This document shows, piece by piece, positions 51,309 through 59,932 of a stretch of 64,000 nt of DNA. The notes beneath the pieces were generated by a model. That model saw only the letters and a program-made list of their open reading frames with translations. It was not told the origin of the DNA and ran no database searches. The position numbers and the translations under genes were made by a program. Within the stretch, counting starts at the first letter, position 1, and each line of letters starts with the position of its first letter. Source of the DNA: Inquilinus limosus_F (GTDB taxonomy: Bacteria; Pseudomonadota; Alphaproteobacteria; DSM-16000; Inquilinaceae); NCBI RefSeq assembly GCF_051487185.1, contig NZ_JAHVDK010000003.1, forward strand, positions 62,001-126,000, in the 5' to 3' direction.

Positions 51309-52037
51309 TCAGTAGGTGGCGCGGCCGCCCGACAGGTCGAAGACCGAGCCGGTGGTGAAGCTGTTCTCGGCCGAGCACAGCCAGGCCACCATCGACGCTG
51401 CCTCCTCGACCTTCAGGAACCGGCCGCGCGGGATGCGCGACAGCATATAGTCGATATGCTCCTGGCTCACCTGCTCCAGGATCCGGGTCTTGGCCGTCGC
51501 CGGGGTGATGCAGTTGACCGCGATGTCGTGGCCCGCCAGCTCCTTGCCCAGCGACTTGGTCAGGGCGATGACGCCCGACTTAGCGGCGGAATAGGCGCTG
51601 GCGTTGGGGTTGCCCTCCTTGCCGGCGATCGAGGCGACGTTGACGATGCGGCCGTAGTTGCGGGCGATCATGCCCGGCACCACCGCCCGGCAGCAGTAGT
51701 AGACGGCGTTCAGGTCCAGCTCGATCACCTGGCGCCAGATGTCGATCGGGTAGTCCCAGGTCTTCACCGAGGGGCCGGCGATGCCGGCATTGTTGACCAG
51801 GATGTCGATCCGGCCCTGGGCCTCGGCCGCGGCGGCCACGGCGGCGGCGTCGGTGATGTCGATGGCGATGCCCTTGGCGCCGATCGCCTTGGCCGTCGCC
51901 TCGACCAGGGCCTGGTCGCGGTCCCACAGCACCACCTGGGCGCCCGAGGCGATGAAGCGTTCGGCGATGGCCCGGCCGATGCCCTGCGCCCCGCCGGTGA
52001 CCACGGCCAGCTTGCCGTCGAGATCGATCCTGTTCAT
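51309..52037 (-). CDS. SDR-family oxidoreductase
   Basis: 242 residues, classical short-chain dehydrogenase: nucleotide motif TGGAQGIGRA at about 14-23 (TGxxxGIG), NNAG, catalytic Ser in NVASIAG, Tyr and Lys in SAYSAAKSG. D35 region WDRDQA favours NAD+. The sequence is of the FabG/2-keto-3-deoxy-sugar-acid dehydrogenase type; such enzymes oxidise 2-keto-3-deoxyfuconate or similar in sugar-acid pathways, but assignment by sequence alone is weak. It follows the GguC gene by 91 bases and precedes the kinase by 7. Confidence 0.86.
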   Translation of the reverse strand: MNRIDLDGKLAVVTGGAQGIGRAIAERFIASGAQVVLWDRDQALVEATAKAIGAKGIAIDITDAAAVAAAAEAQGRIDILVNNAGIAGPSVKTWDYPIDIWRQVIELDLNAVYYCCRAVVPGMIARNYGRIVNVASIAGKEGNPNASAYSAAKSGVIALTKSLGKELAGHDIAVNCITPATAKTRILEQVSQEHIDYMLSRIPRGRFLKVEEAASMVAWLCSAENSFTTGSVFDLSGGRATY

Positions 52038-52086
52038 CCGCGTTTCCCCTGTTCCGCCTGAGGCGGCGTGTTTGCCCTGTCCTGAG

Positions 52087-52117
52087 TGTCGCAGCCGGGT
52101 CGAGCCCGGCCGCGACA
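52087..52117. repeat. Fragment of the CCGGGTC palindromic repeat, or related hairpin
   Basis: TGTCGC (52087-52092) pairs with GCGACA (52112-52117), and CCGGG (52095-52099) pairs with CCCGG (52105-52109) around TCGAG. The core resembles the second half of the 80-bp repeats (CCGGGTCAAGCCCGG). It lies in the gap between gguC and the SDR gene and may weaken transcription between them. Confidence 0.5.
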
Positions 52118-52128
52118 GGGGAGAGAGC

Positions 52129-53130
52129 CTACAGCGCCCGGACCGTCACCGTCTCCTCCGCCGCGCGCGCGAGGGGGTTGCGCAGGGCGCGGCCGAAGGC
52201 GGCGGCCTCGATCTCGAAGCGGTCGCCCGGCTCCGGCTTGATACCGTCGGTGACGCTCAGCGTCGCGGTGCCGAAGAAGTGCAGATGCACGTCGCCCGGC
52301 CGGCGGAACAGCCCGTATTTGAAGTGGTGGTGCTCCAGATTGGCGATCCAGTGGCTCATATTGGCCTCGCCGCTCAGGAACGGCTTCTCCCAGATCGTCT
52401 TGCCGCCGCGGGTGATGCGGCTCATGCCGCGCACGTCCTCCGGCAGCGGCCCGACCAGCAGCTCCGGCCCGACCGAGCACTGGCGCAGCTTGGAATGCGC
52501 CAGCAGCAGATAGTTCTGCCGCTCCAGGATGTGGTCGGAGAACTCGTTGCCGATGGCGAAGCCGACGCGCCAGGGCGTCCCGTCCGGTCCGACCACGTAG
52601 CAGCCGGTGATCTCCGGCTCCTCCCCGCCGTCGAGGGCGAAGGCCGGCATGGTCAGCGACTGCTCGCCGGCGACCACGATCGACCCGTCGCCCTTGTAGA
52701 ACCACTCCGGCGCGACGCCCGGCCTGCTGCCGTCCCGGCCGCCCTCCGGCTTGCCGCCGGCGATGCCGTCGCGGAACATCTTCATGCTGTCGGTCAGCTT
52801 CTCGGCCTCACCGAGAGTCTTGTGCATCTGGTCGCGGGCGTCGGCGCTGCCGAGATGGGTCAGGCCGGTGCCGGTGACGTAGCAATGGGCCGGGTCGGGA
52901 TGGTCGAGCGGCGGCAGCAGCCGCGCCTCGGCGATCACCGCGTCGTAGGACTCGGTGCCGGCGCCCTCATCGGCCGCGACCAGCTCCGCGATCGTCTTGC
53001 GGGAGCCGATCGCCGCCTGGGCCAGCTCGTAGGTGGTATCGAAGGCGGAGAGGAGCTTCAGCGTATCGCCTTCGCCGACGACGCCGACGCGCCGCTCGCC
53101 GGCCTTGGTGCGCAATTGGATCAGGTTCAT
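52129..53130 (-). CDS. gguC: AraD1/GguC-family fumarylacetoacetate-hydrolase-fold protein
   Basis: 333 residues from the ATG at 53130 (MNLIQLRTKAGERRVGVVGEG). The FAH fold is clear: YVTGTGLTHLGSADARDQMHK, PEWFYKGDGSIVVAGEQSL, EEPEITGCYVVGPDGTPWRVGFAIGNEFSDH with the metal Glu/Glu/Asp triad, and HHHFKYGLFRRPGDVHLHFFGTATLS near the end. In Agrobacterium it is the third gene of chvE-gguAB. It has been proposed to act on 2-keto-3-deoxy-L-arabinonate, making it AraD1. The local dehydratase and aldose dehydrogenase support that. I infer function from context. Confidence 0.85.
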   Translation of the reverse strand: MNLIQLRTKAGERRVGVVGEGDTLKLLSAFDTTYELAQAAIGSRKTIAELVAADEGAGTESYDAVIAEARLLPPLDHPDPAHCYVTGTGLTHLGSADARDQMHKTLGEAEKLTDSMKMFRDGIAGGKPEGGRDGSRPGVAPEWFYKGDGSIVVAGEQSLTMPAFALDGGEEPEITGCYVVGPDGTPWRVGFAIGNEFSDHILERQNYLLLAHSKLRQCSVGPELLVGPLPEDVRGMSRITRGGKTIWEKPFLSGEANMSHWIANLEHHHFKYGLFRRPGDVHLHFFGTATLSVTDGIKPEPGDRFEIEAAAFGRALRNPLARAAEETVTVRAL

Positions 53131-53137
53131 ATCCGCC

Positions 53138-53914
53138 TCACAGTCCCGACGCCCAGCCGGCGTCCACAACGAAAGTCTGGCCGGTGCACATGGCGCTGTC
53201 GTCCGCCGCCAGCCACAGGGTCATCTGCGCCAGATGCACGGGCAGCACCTGGTCGGGGATGCACTGCCCCTTCCGGCGCTCCTCATCCGCCTCCGGCGTC
53301 AGCCACAGGTCCTTCTGGCGCTGGGTGATGACCCAGCCCGGCATCACGGTGTTGACCCGGATGTATTGCGGGCCCCAGTCGCGGGCCAGGCCGCGGGTCA
53401 GCCCCTCCACCCCCGCCTTGGCGGCGGTGTAGGCCGGCATGCCGCCCTGGCGCAGCCGCCAGGAGACCGAGCCGAAATTGATGATCGACCCGCCGCCAGC
53501 GTCCCGCATCCCAGGCTGAACTGCCTGGGCGGCGAAGAACTGGTGGCGCAGATTCACCGCCATGCGCTCGTCCCAGTAATCGGGCTCGACCGTCTCCGGC
53601 GCGTGGCGTTGGTCGTGCGCCGCGTTGTTGATCAGGACGCGGATCGGCCCGATCGTCTGCTGCGCCTCGGCCACCGCCGCGCGCAGATCGGCGATGTCGC
53701 GCAGGTCGCAGCGGCGGAACCGAGGCACCGCCAGCCCTTCGGCCTTCAGCCGGGCGACCAGGGCGGTCGACGCCTCCTCGTTGATATCGACGAAGAACAC
53801 CCGCGCCTGCTGGCGGCAGAGATGCTCGACGATGCTCTCGCCGATGCCGCTGCCGCCGCCGGTCACGAAGACCGGCTTGTCGCGCAGCGACGGATAGATC
53901 GCGTATTCGGTCAT
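53138..53914 (-). CDS. NAD+-dependent aldose 1-dehydrogenase, SDR family (XylB/L-arabinose dehydrogenase-like)
   Basis: 258 residues from the ATG at 53914 (MTEYAIYPSLRDKPVFVTGGGSGIGESIVEHLCRQQARVFFVDINEE). The pattern, including RCDLRDIADLRAAVAEA, DQRHAPETVEPDYWDERMAVNLRHQFFAAQAV, SIINFGSVSW and AYTAAKAGVEG, is very like the D-xylose 1-dehydrogenase XylB of Caulobacter. It would oxidise an aldose to the lactone. The sugar could be xylose, arabinose or galactose. It lies 7 bases before gguC and 55 after the dehydratase, so it is part of the operon. A stem-loop precedes it (53935-53960). Confidence 0.87.
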   Translation of the reverse strand: MTEYAIYPSLRDKPVFVTGGGSGIGESIVEHLCRQQARVFFVDINEEASTALVARLKAEGLAVPRFRRCDLRDIADLRAAVAEAQQTIGPIRVLINNAAHDQRHAPETVEPDYWDERMAVNLRHQFFAAQAVQPGMRDAGGGSIINFGSVSWRLRQGGMPAYTAAKAGVEGLTRGLARDWGPQYIRVNTVMPGWVITQRQKDLWLTPEADEERRKGQCIPDQVLPVHLAQMTLWLAADDSAMCTGQTFVVDAGWASGL

Positions 53915-53934
53915 GATGCCTGTCTTCAAGGAAA

Positions 53935-53960
53935 GGGCCCGCCCCCGCCGGGACGGGCCC
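53935..53960 (-). promoter_or_regulatory. Stem-loop between dehydratase and aldose dehydrogenase genes
   Basis: GGGCCCG (53935-53941) pairs with CGGGCCC (53954-53960) over a twelve-base loop. It may be a partial terminator or processing site within the operon. Support is modest. Confidence 0.35.
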
Positions 53961-53969
53961 GGATCGTGC

Positions 53970-55718
53970 TCAGTGGCTGTCGCGCGGCACGGCGTGGCCG
54001 CGGCAGCCGACTAGGAAGTCCAGGTCGGCGCCCTTGTCGGCCTGCATCACGTGCCGGATGTACAGCTCCTGGTAACCGCCCTTCATCGTCGGCTCCGGCG
54101 GCGACCAGCGCTTGCGCCGCTCCGCCAGCTCCGCCTCCGGAACGTCGAGGTGCAGCCGCCGGTTGGCGACGTCCAGCTCGATCATGTCGCCGTCCTGTAC
54201 CAGGGCCAGCGGGCCGCCGGCCGCCGCTTCCGGCGCCGTGTGCAGCACCACCGTGCCGTAGGCGGTGCCGCTCATGCGGGCGTCGGAGATGCGGACCATG
54301 TCGCGCACGCCCTTCTTCAGCACCTTCTGGGGCAGCGCCATGTTGCCGACCTCGGCCATGCCCGGATAGCCCTTCGGGCCGCAGTTCTTGAGCACCATGA
54401 TGCAGGTCTCGTCGATGTCGAGATCCGGGTCGTCGACGCGGGCCTTGTAGTGCTCGATGCTCTCGAACACCACGGCGCGGCCGCGATGCTGCATCAGCTC
54501 CGGTGTCGCAGCGGAAGGCTTCAGCACCGCGCCGTCGGGCGCCAGGTTGCCCTTCAGCACGACGATGCCGCCCTGCTTCACCAGCGCATTGTCCCAGGGG
54601 CGGATCACCTCCGGGTTCCAGTTGGCGGCGTTCCTGACGTTCTCCCACATCGTCTTGCCGGCGACGGTCGGGGCGTCCTTGAACAGCATGCCGTTCTCGC
54701 CCAGCGCCCGGGTCACCGTCGGGATGCCGCCGGCGTAGTAGAAATCCTCCATCAGGAAGCGGCCGGACGGCATCAGGTCGACCAGCGTCGGCACGTCGCG
54801 GCCGTAATCGTCCCAGTCCTTCAGCTTGAAATCGACGCCGACGCGGCCGGCCAGGGCCAACAGGTGGATGACGGCGTTGGTCGACCCGCCGATGGCGCCG
54901 TTGACTCGCACCGCGTTCAGGAAGTTCTCGCGGGTCAGGACTTTCGAGATGCGCAGATCCTCATGCACCATCTCGACGATGCGCCGGCCGGACATATGGG
55001 CGATGACGTAGCGACGGGAATCGACTGCCGGGATCGCGGCGCAGCCGGTCAGGCTCATGCCCAGCGCCTCGGCCATCGAGTTCATGGTGCTGGCCGTGCC
55101 CATGGTCATGCAGTGGCCGGCGGAGCGGGACTGCGCGGCCTCGGCCTCCATGAACTGCTGCAGGCTCATCACCCCGGCCTTGACGTCGGCGTCGAACTGC
55201 CAGACGGCGGTGCCAGAGCCGATGGTGCGGTCCTGATAGCGGCCGTTCAGCATCGGGCCGCCGGAGACGACGATCGCCGGGATATCGCAGCTGGCGGCGC
55301 CCATCAGCAGCGACGGGGTGGTCTTGTCGCAGCCGGTCAGCAGCACGACGCCGTCGATCGGGTTGGCGCGGATCGCCTCCTCGACATCCATCGCCGCCAG
55401 GTTGCGGTACAGCATCGCGGTCGGGCGCAGATTGGTCTCGCCGGTCGAGAACACCGGGAATTCGACCGGGAAGCCCCCCATCTCCCAGATGCCGCGCTTC
55501 ACATACTCGGCCAGCTTGCGGAAATGGGCGTTGCAGGGCGTCAGCTCGGAGAAGGTCTGGCAGATGCCGATCACCGGCCGGCCGTCGAACAGATGGTCCG
55601 GCAGCCCCTGGTTGCGCATCCAGCTGCGGTGCAGGAAGCCGTCCTTGTCATGCGGGCCGAACCAGGCGGAGGAACGGTAACGTTTCTTGTTGTCGGCGCT
55701 GCCGGCGTCGTCAGCCAT
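53970..55718 (-). CDS. IlvD/Edd-family dehydratase, probably L-arabinonate/sugar-acid dehydratase
   Basis: 582 residues from the ATG at 55718, a typical length. Cysteines that bind the Fe-S cluster are in VVLLTGCDKTTPSLLMGAASCDIPAIVVSGGPM and SAGHCMTMGTASTMNSMAEALGMSLTGCAAIPAV. The start (KKRYRSSAWFGPHDKDGFLHRSWMRNQGLPDHLFDGRPVIGICQTFSELTPCN) is that of pentonate dehydratases rather than IlvD, so sugar acid is the substrate. It heads the catabolic operon and is preceded by the GntR gene on the same strand, 29 bases away. Confidence 0.92.
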   Translation of the reverse strand: MADDAGSADNKKRYRSSAWFGPHDKDGFLHRSWMRNQGLPDHLFDGRPVIGICQTFSELTPCNAHFRKLAEYVKRGIWEMGGFPVEFPVFSTGETNLRPTAMLYRNLAAMDVEEAIRANPIDGVVLLTGCDKTTPSLLMGAASCDIPAIVVSGGPMLNGRYQDRTIGSGTAVWQFDADVKAGVMSLQQFMEAEAAQSRSAGHCMTMGTASTMNSMAEALGMSLTGCAAIPAVDSRRYVIAHMSGRRIVEMVHEDLRISKVLTRENFLNAVRVNGAIGGSTNAVIHLLALAGRVGVDFKLKDWDDYGRDVPTLVDLMPSGRFLMEDFYYAGGIPTVTRALGENGMLFKDAPTVAGKTMWENVRNAANWNPEVIRPWDNALVKQGGIVVLKGNLAPDGAVLKPSAATPELMQHRGRAVVFESIEHYKARVDDPDLDIDETCIMVLKNCGPKGYPGMAEVGNMALPQKVLKKGVRDMVRISDARMSGTAYGTVVLHTAPEAAAGGPLALVQDGDMIELDVANRRLHLDVPEAELAERRKRWSPPEPTMKGGYQELYIRHVMQADKGADLDFLVGCRGHAVPRDSH

Positions 55719-55747
55719 CACGATGGTCCTTGTTGGCTAGGCTGGAG

Positions 55748-56623
55748 TCAGGAAGTCGGGGCGATGTGCGACAGGGCGCGGCGCATGTCCGCCGCGGTCT
55801 CTTCGAGCAGGATCCGCATCGCCTGGCGCGCCGTCTCCGGCTCATGCGTCAGGATGGCGTCGCGCACCGCGCGGTGGCGCGGCAGCGACACCTGCAGCGC
55901 CCCGGGCTCGTTGCTGGTGATACGGAAGCTCGACGCCATGGCGGTTTCGATCAGGGAGCCGAGCGGCTGCAGGAACTCGTTGTTCGACGCCGCCAGGATG
56001 GACTGGTGGAAGCGCAGGTCGGGTTCGATCGAGGCGTCGCCGTCCGGCGCCGCCTCCATGTCGGCGAAGGCGCGGCCGATCGCCTGGCGCTGCGCCTCGG
56101 TCGCGCGCTCGGCCGCCAGGGCCGCGGCCGCGGGCTCAATGATCTGGCGGATCTCCAGCAGGTCGTGGGCCAGGCGCTCGGTCGGCTGGGTCGCGAACTG
56201 CCAGGCCAGCAGATCCGGGTCCAGCATGTTCCACTCGTCGCGCGGCCGCACCCGCGTGCCGGTCTTGGGCCGGGATTCGACCAGCCCCTTGGCCGCCAGC
56301 ACCTTGATCGCCTCGCGCAGCGCGGTGCGGCTGACCGAGAACTGGATCGACAGGTCGGATTCGTTCGGCAGCACCGTGCCGGGCGGGATGTCGCCGCGCA
56401 CGATCCGGGTGCCGATGTCATAGGCGATCTGGCCGTGCAGCGAGCGGCGGGAGAAGGTCTTGCTGCCCTGGCGCTGGTCGGTGGCGCCCGTACGGGGGGC
56501 AGCACGCCGCTCCTCGTTGCGCCGCGGCGCCGGGCGCGGCGGCACCGTCGCCACATCCGCCTGGGCTGGCATCACCGCCACCGCGATCGATCCTTTCCCG
56601 AGAGGTGCGTTCGGGTCGGACAT
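55748..56623 (-). CDS. GntR-family regulator, FadR subfamily
   Basis: 291 residues; residues 1-55 form an unusually long Ala/Pro/Arg-rich low-complexity N-terminal extension, then the winged helix (about 60-125; HGQIAYDIGTRIVRGDIPPGTVLPNESDLSIQFSVSRTALREAIKVLAAKGLVESRPKTGTRV) and an all-helical FCD ligand domain (about 145-285; LLEIRQIIEPAAAALAAERAT, DLRFHQSILAASNN, LPRHRAVRDAI). The FCD metal/ligand histidines are visible. It precedes the dehydratase on the same strand and is divergent from the aldose epimerase, so it likely represses the operon until a sugar acid binds. Confidence 0.9.
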   Translation of the reverse strand: MSDPNAPLGKGSIAVAVMPAQADVATVPPRPAPRRNEERRAAPRTGATDQRQGSKTFSRRSLHGQIAYDIGTRIVRGDIPPGTVLPNESDLSIQFSVSRTALREAIKVLAAKGLVESRPKTGTRVRPRDEWNMLDPDLLAWQFATQPTERLAHDLLEIRQIIEPAAAALAAERATEAQRQAIGRAFADMEAAPDGDASIEPDLRFHQSILAASNNEFLQPLGSLIETAMASSFRITSNEPGALQVSLPRHRAVRDAILTHEPETARQAMRILLEETAADMRRALSHIAPTS

Positions 56624-56964
56624 CTGTTTCCCCTTTCCTGCTGCCGGTCAGACGCGGCCGAAACCGCTCGGGCACCGCAGTGTCCCGGCTCCGGCATCTT
56701 CCGTCGGTCCGACGATCTCGTTCCGGCCGATGCGCAGGTCAGGGCCGCGCCGGGCAGCAGTGCCACGGGCTGTCCGCATGCCGTCCGCGCGAACGACATT
56801 GTTACCGCTCTTCTCGACCACGGCCTTTCCTCAGCGGCGCGATCTGGCTTGCCGACCGCGCTCTTTGCTATTCATCATACAAATGGAGTATTGAGCCCTC
56901 GGCGGATCGGCGTCAAGCATTGCCGAACATTGCTGAAAAAGGGCAGCTGGAACGGGAGGATGGA
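56624..56964. promoter_or_regulatory. Divergent control region of the sugar-acid cluster with candidate operator
   Basis: 341 bases. Most are GC-rich without a convincing frame. An AT-rich core at 56870-56895 holds ATAC (56877-56880) and GTAT (56888-56891) as inverted halves, in CATACAAATGGAGTATTG. This is the kind of short inverted repeat FadR-type GntR proteins bind, so the regulator may control both directions here. No further promoter boxes can be fixed. Confidence 0.45.
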
Positions 56965-57861
56965 ATGACGTTCGAGACGGTGCAACTCCGGGCCGGGGAC
57001 AGCGGGGCCGATATCGTGCCGGCGATCGGCGGTGGCATCGCCGGCTGGTGGACCGGCACCGGCGCGGCACGGCACGACTGGCTGCGGCCGGCCGGCGCGG
57101 CGGCGCTGGCGGCGGGCGACCCGCTCGGCCTCGCCAACTTCCCGCTGACCCCCTTCTCGAACCGGATCCGCGAGGGCCGCTTCCGCTTCCGCGGGCGCGA
57201 GGTCGTCCTGCCGCTGAACACGCGCGAGCGGCACCAGCTGCACGGCCATGGTTGGCAGCGGCCCTGGTCGGTGCGGGAGCGGTCGGCGACCCGCTGCGTG
57301 CTGGTCGACAACTATACCGCCGATGCCTGGCCGTTCCCGTACGAAGCGCGGCAGGAGTTCGAGCTGACCCCGGCCGGCTTCGACCTGGTGCTCTCGCTCG
57401 AGAACACGGGCGACGAGCCGATGCCGGCGGGGCTGGGGCAGCATTTCTACTTCCCGCGCACGCCGGGGACGACCATCACGGCCGGGATCGAGCGGATGTG
57501 GCGCAACGATGCCGAGGTGATGCCGCTGGAGCTGGTCGAGCCGCCGCCGGAGAGGGACTTCCGGCGCGGCGTCCGGCCGGCCGCGGTGCGCATGGACAAC
57601 CTCTTCACCGGCTGGGACCGCCGGGCGGTGATCGACTGGCCGGAGCATCGCGCCCGGCTGGTGATGGAAGCCGATCCGCCCTTCGACTTCCTGGTCTGCT
57701 ACTCGCCGGACGATCCCTATGTCTGCGTCGAGCCGGTCAGCAACGCGACCGATGCCTTCAACCTGGCCGAATCCGGCCGCACCGACACCGGCATGGCAGT
57801 GCTGCAGCCCGGCGAGGTGCTGCGCGGCGTCGTCCGGCTGCGGCCGGAGCCGATCGCGTAG
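56965..57861 (+). CDS. galM: Aldose 1-epimerase (mutarotase)
   Basis: 298 residues from the ATG at 56965, with GGGAGGA ahead of it. Interconverts anomers of galactose, arabinose and other aldoses. Catalytic and sugar-binding positions are present: R in FSNRIREGRF, His in QLHGHGW, His of LGQHFYFP, and the C-terminal Glu in CVEPVSNATDAF. It is divergent from the GntR gene of the sugar-acid cluster, so it probably feeds the aldose dehydrogenase. The longer upstream frame is non-coding. Its stop codon overlaps a GTTGGGTT-type palindromic repeat. Confidence 0.92.
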   Translation: MTFETVQLRAGDSGADIVPAIGGGIAGWWTGTGAARHDWLRPAGAAALAAGDPLGLANFPLTPFSNRIREGRFRFRGREVVLPLNTRERHQLHGHGWQRPWSVRERSATRCVLVDNYTADAWPFPYEARQEFELTPAGFDLVLSLENTGDEPMPAGLGQHFYFPRTPGTTITAGIERMWRNDAEVMPLELVEPPPERDFRRGVRPAAVRMDNLFTGWDRRAVIDWPEHRARLVMEADPPFDFLVCYSPDDPYVCVEPVSNATDAFNLAESGRTDTGMAVLQPGEVLRGVVRLRPEPIA

Positions 57862-57891
57862 GTTGGGTTCGCCGAGGCGAACTCAACCTAC
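57858..57891. repeat. GTTGGGTT palindromic repeat, copy 2
   Basis: GTAGGTTGGGTTCGCC (57858-57873) and GCGAACTCAACCTAC (57877-57891) pair along 14 of 15 positions around GAG. The same unit in fuller form lies at 33971-34034. It contains the galM stop codon (57859-57861), so the repeat defines the end of the gene and can act as its 3' hairpin. Confidence 0.8.
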
Positions 57892-58121
57892 CTCACAGGA
57901 ATCAGTGTTGAATGGCTCCGGCCTCACAAATTCTGATCGGCTAATTATCTTTCCCTCTTTCTCCGATCCTCCGGCGACTCGAAGGTCGCCCGGCCTCTTG
58001 GCGCACCTTCCGAACGGCTGAACGCAAGGCTTTCTGCGGCTTTCCGGCGGGTGTAGAGACGGCGCCATCCGCACCGCCCCGGCACCGACCGTCCGGGGCG
58101 TCCGTCTGAAGGAGAGGCGTC

Positions 58122-59189
58122 ATGACCAAGGTTCTGCTGCTCGGCGGCGGCAAGATCGGCACCTGCATCACCGCCCTGCTGACCGCCACCGGCGACTACG
58201 ATCTCACCGTCGGCGACCAGGACCAGGGCACGCTCGACCGGCTCGACGCCGGCGTCGCCAAGCGCCAGCTGCGCTTCGACGACCCGCAGGCACTGCGCGA
58301 CGCGGTCTCCGGCCACGACGTCGTGATCTCGGCCGCGCCGTTCCACCTGACGCCGCTGATCGCCGAGGCGGCGAAGGACCGCGGCGCCCATTACTTCGAC
58401 CTGACCGAGGACGTCGAGAGCACCCGCCGGGTCAAGGCGCTGGCCGAAGGCGCGAAGACCGCCTTCACTCCTCAATGCGGCCTGGCGCCGGGCTTCATCT
58501 CGATCGTCGGCTACGACCTGGCCAAGCGCTTTGACGAGCTGCACACGCTGCATATGCGCGTCGGCGCCCTGCCGGTCTATCCGTCGAACGCTCTGAAATA
58601 CAACCTGACCTGGTCGACCGACGGGCTGATCAACGAGTACTGCAACCCCTGCGAGGCGATCCATGAGGGCGAGCTGCGCGAGGTGCTGCCGCTCGAGGGC
58701 ATGGAGCACATCTCGCTCGACGGCATCGACTACGAGGCGTTCAACACCTCGGGCGGCCTCGGCACGCTGTGCGAGACGCTGGCCGGCAAGGTCAAGTTCC
58801 TGAACTACAAGACCGTGCGCTATCCGGGCCATCGCGACATCGTCAAGATCCTGGTCAACGAGCTGCGGCTGTCGCAGCGCCGCGACATCCTGAAGGACGT
58901 GCTCGAGGCCTCGATCCCGATGACCAAACAGGACGTGGTCCTGATCTTCGTCACCGCCTGGGGCAAGAAGGAGGGCCGGCTGATGCAGGAGACCTACGCC
59001 AAGAAGGTCTACGCCAAGGAGATCGCCGGCCAGCTGTGGAGCGCCATCCAGGTCACGACCGCGGCGGGCATCTGCGCCATGGTCGACCTGCACCGCGCCG
59101 GCAAGCTGCCGCAGCAGGGCTTCGTGCGGCAGGAGCAGGCGAACCTCTCCGACTTCCTGGCCAACCGCTTCGGCCAGCACTATGCGTAA
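58122..59189 (+). CDS. Saccharopine dehydrogenase-like NAD(P)-dependent enzyme
   Basis: 355 residues. A Rossmann domain begins VLLLGGGKIGTCITALLTATGDYDLTVGD, with typical DVVISAAPFHLTPLIAEAAKDRGAHYFDLTEDVESTRRV, and the C-terminal saccharopine reductase domain follows (about 130-340). The protein would act on lysine/saccharopine or a similar amino-acid imine. The partner lysine-ketoglutarate reductase is not seen in the window, so the pathway is open. The single gene ends at a strong bidirectional terminator. Confidence 0.85.
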   Translation: MTKVLLLGGGKIGTCITALLTATGDYDLTVGDQDQGTLDRLDAGVAKRQLRFDDPQALRDAVSGHDVVISAAPFHLTPLIAEAAKDRGAHYFDLTEDVESTRRVKALAEGAKTAFTPQCGLAPGFISIVGYDLAKRFDELHTLHMRVGALPVYPSNALKYNLTWSTDGLINEYCNPCEAIHEGELREVLPLEGMEHISLDGIDYEAFNTSGGLGTLCETLAGKVKFLNYKTVRYPGHRDIVKILVNELRLSQRRDILKDVLEASIPMTKQDVVLIFVTAWGKKEGRLMQETYAKKVYAKEIAGQLWSAIQVTTAAGICAMVDLHRAGKLPQQGFVRQEQANLSDFLANRFGQHYA

Positions 59190-59214
59190 GAACCGGGTTT
59201 AGGGACGGAAACGA

Positions 59215-59243
59215 GAAAGGGCACGGCTAAACCGTGCCCTTTC
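59215..59243. terminator. Bidirectional intrinsic terminator
   Basis: Perfect 12-base arms GAAAGGGCACGG (59215-59226) and CCGTGCCCTTTC (59232-59243) around a five-base loop. Weak T-runs stand at both sides (TTTC on the right; on the minus strand TTTC as well). It serves the dehydrogenase (+) and the ParE-like toxin (-). Confidence 0.8.
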
Positions 59244-59252
59244 GATTCAGGA

Positions 59253-59582
59253 TCAGGGTGCGCCCAGCAGCCGGCGCTGCAGCAGCCGCTGCACGTCGCG
59301 ACGTCCGTCCATGACGCAGTGGACGACAACGACGCCGTCATCGACCTGGTAGACGATCCGATAGGGCTTGAAATGCGCCTCGCGGAACTCGGTGATCCCG
59401 AGGGCCTGCAGCTCCTTCGGGATATTGCCGGGCGAGGGCAGGGTTGCCAGGCGCTCGATGGTCTCTCCCAAAGAGCGGAGAACCCGGCGGGCATTCTCGG
59501 CCGAATCGTGCTCGGCGATGAAGTCCACGATGTCTTCAAGATCGCGCTCCGCCCCGCGCAGCACGATCACTGGCAGGGGCAT
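59253..59582 (-). CDS. ParE/RelE-type toxin
   Basis: 109 residues from the ATG at 59582; a TTG at 59591 would give a four-base overlap with the antitoxin. The fold pattern is VIVLRGAERDLEDIVDFIAEHDSAENARRVLRSLGETIERLATLPSPG, then FREAHFKPYRIVYQVDDGVVVVHCVMDGRRDVQRLL, typical of the RelE/ParE superfamily with the strand ending HCVMDGRRD. The family poisons gyrase (ParE) or cuts ribosomal mRNA (RelE); the C-terminal residues favour ParE. It is cotranscribed with the Phd-type antitoxin upstream. Confidence 0.87.
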   Translation of the reverse strand: MPLPVIVLRGAERDLEDIVDFIAEHDSAENARRVLRSLGETIERLATLPSPGNIPKELQALGITEFREAHFKPYRIVYQVDDGVVVVHCVMDGRRDVQRLLQRRLLGAP

Positions 59583-59587
59583 GCGGG

Positions 59588-59860
59588 TCAATCTTTGAGG
59601 CGCGAGCGGAGATCGGCAAAGACCTCCCCGGCCGGCCGGAATTGGCCAGCGTCATATTCACGCTCGCCCAGGGCGAGGATCTTCAGCAGCGCCAGCGTCT
59701 CCTGGGTCTGCTCATAGCTGTCGATATCCTGCAGCACCGCCTTGGCTTCGCCGTTGACGGTGATGATGAACGGCTCCTGCCCCTCCTTCAGCCCTTGAAT
59801 GACCTCCGGGGCATGGGCCTTCAGGTAGCTGATCGGCTTCACGCGGTCGGACAGCTTCAC
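59588..59860 (-). CDS. Phd/YefM-type antitoxin of the ParE-like toxin
   Basis: 90 residues from a GTG at 59860 (KLSDRVKPISYLKAHAPEVIQGLKEGQEPFIITVNGEAKAVLQDIDSYEQTQE), with the Phd fold and the tail LALLKILALGEREYDAGQFRPAGEVFADLRSRLKD expected to bind the toxin. PISYLKAHAPEV is the standard start of the ParE-partner subgroup. No clear palindrome is seen before the gene, although the intergenic 60 bases are AT-richer. Confidence 0.86.
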   Translation of the reverse strand: MKLSDRVKPISYLKAHAPEVIQGLKEGQEPFIITVNGEAKAVLQDIDSYEQTQETLALLKILALGEREYDAGQFRPAGEVFADLRSRLKD

Positions 59861-59932
59861 GGCGGCATCTCCGGGTCGATCCGAATAAGGTCTGAATTTA
59901 GGCCGACCCCGATCCGCGGTAAAGCCGCCGCC

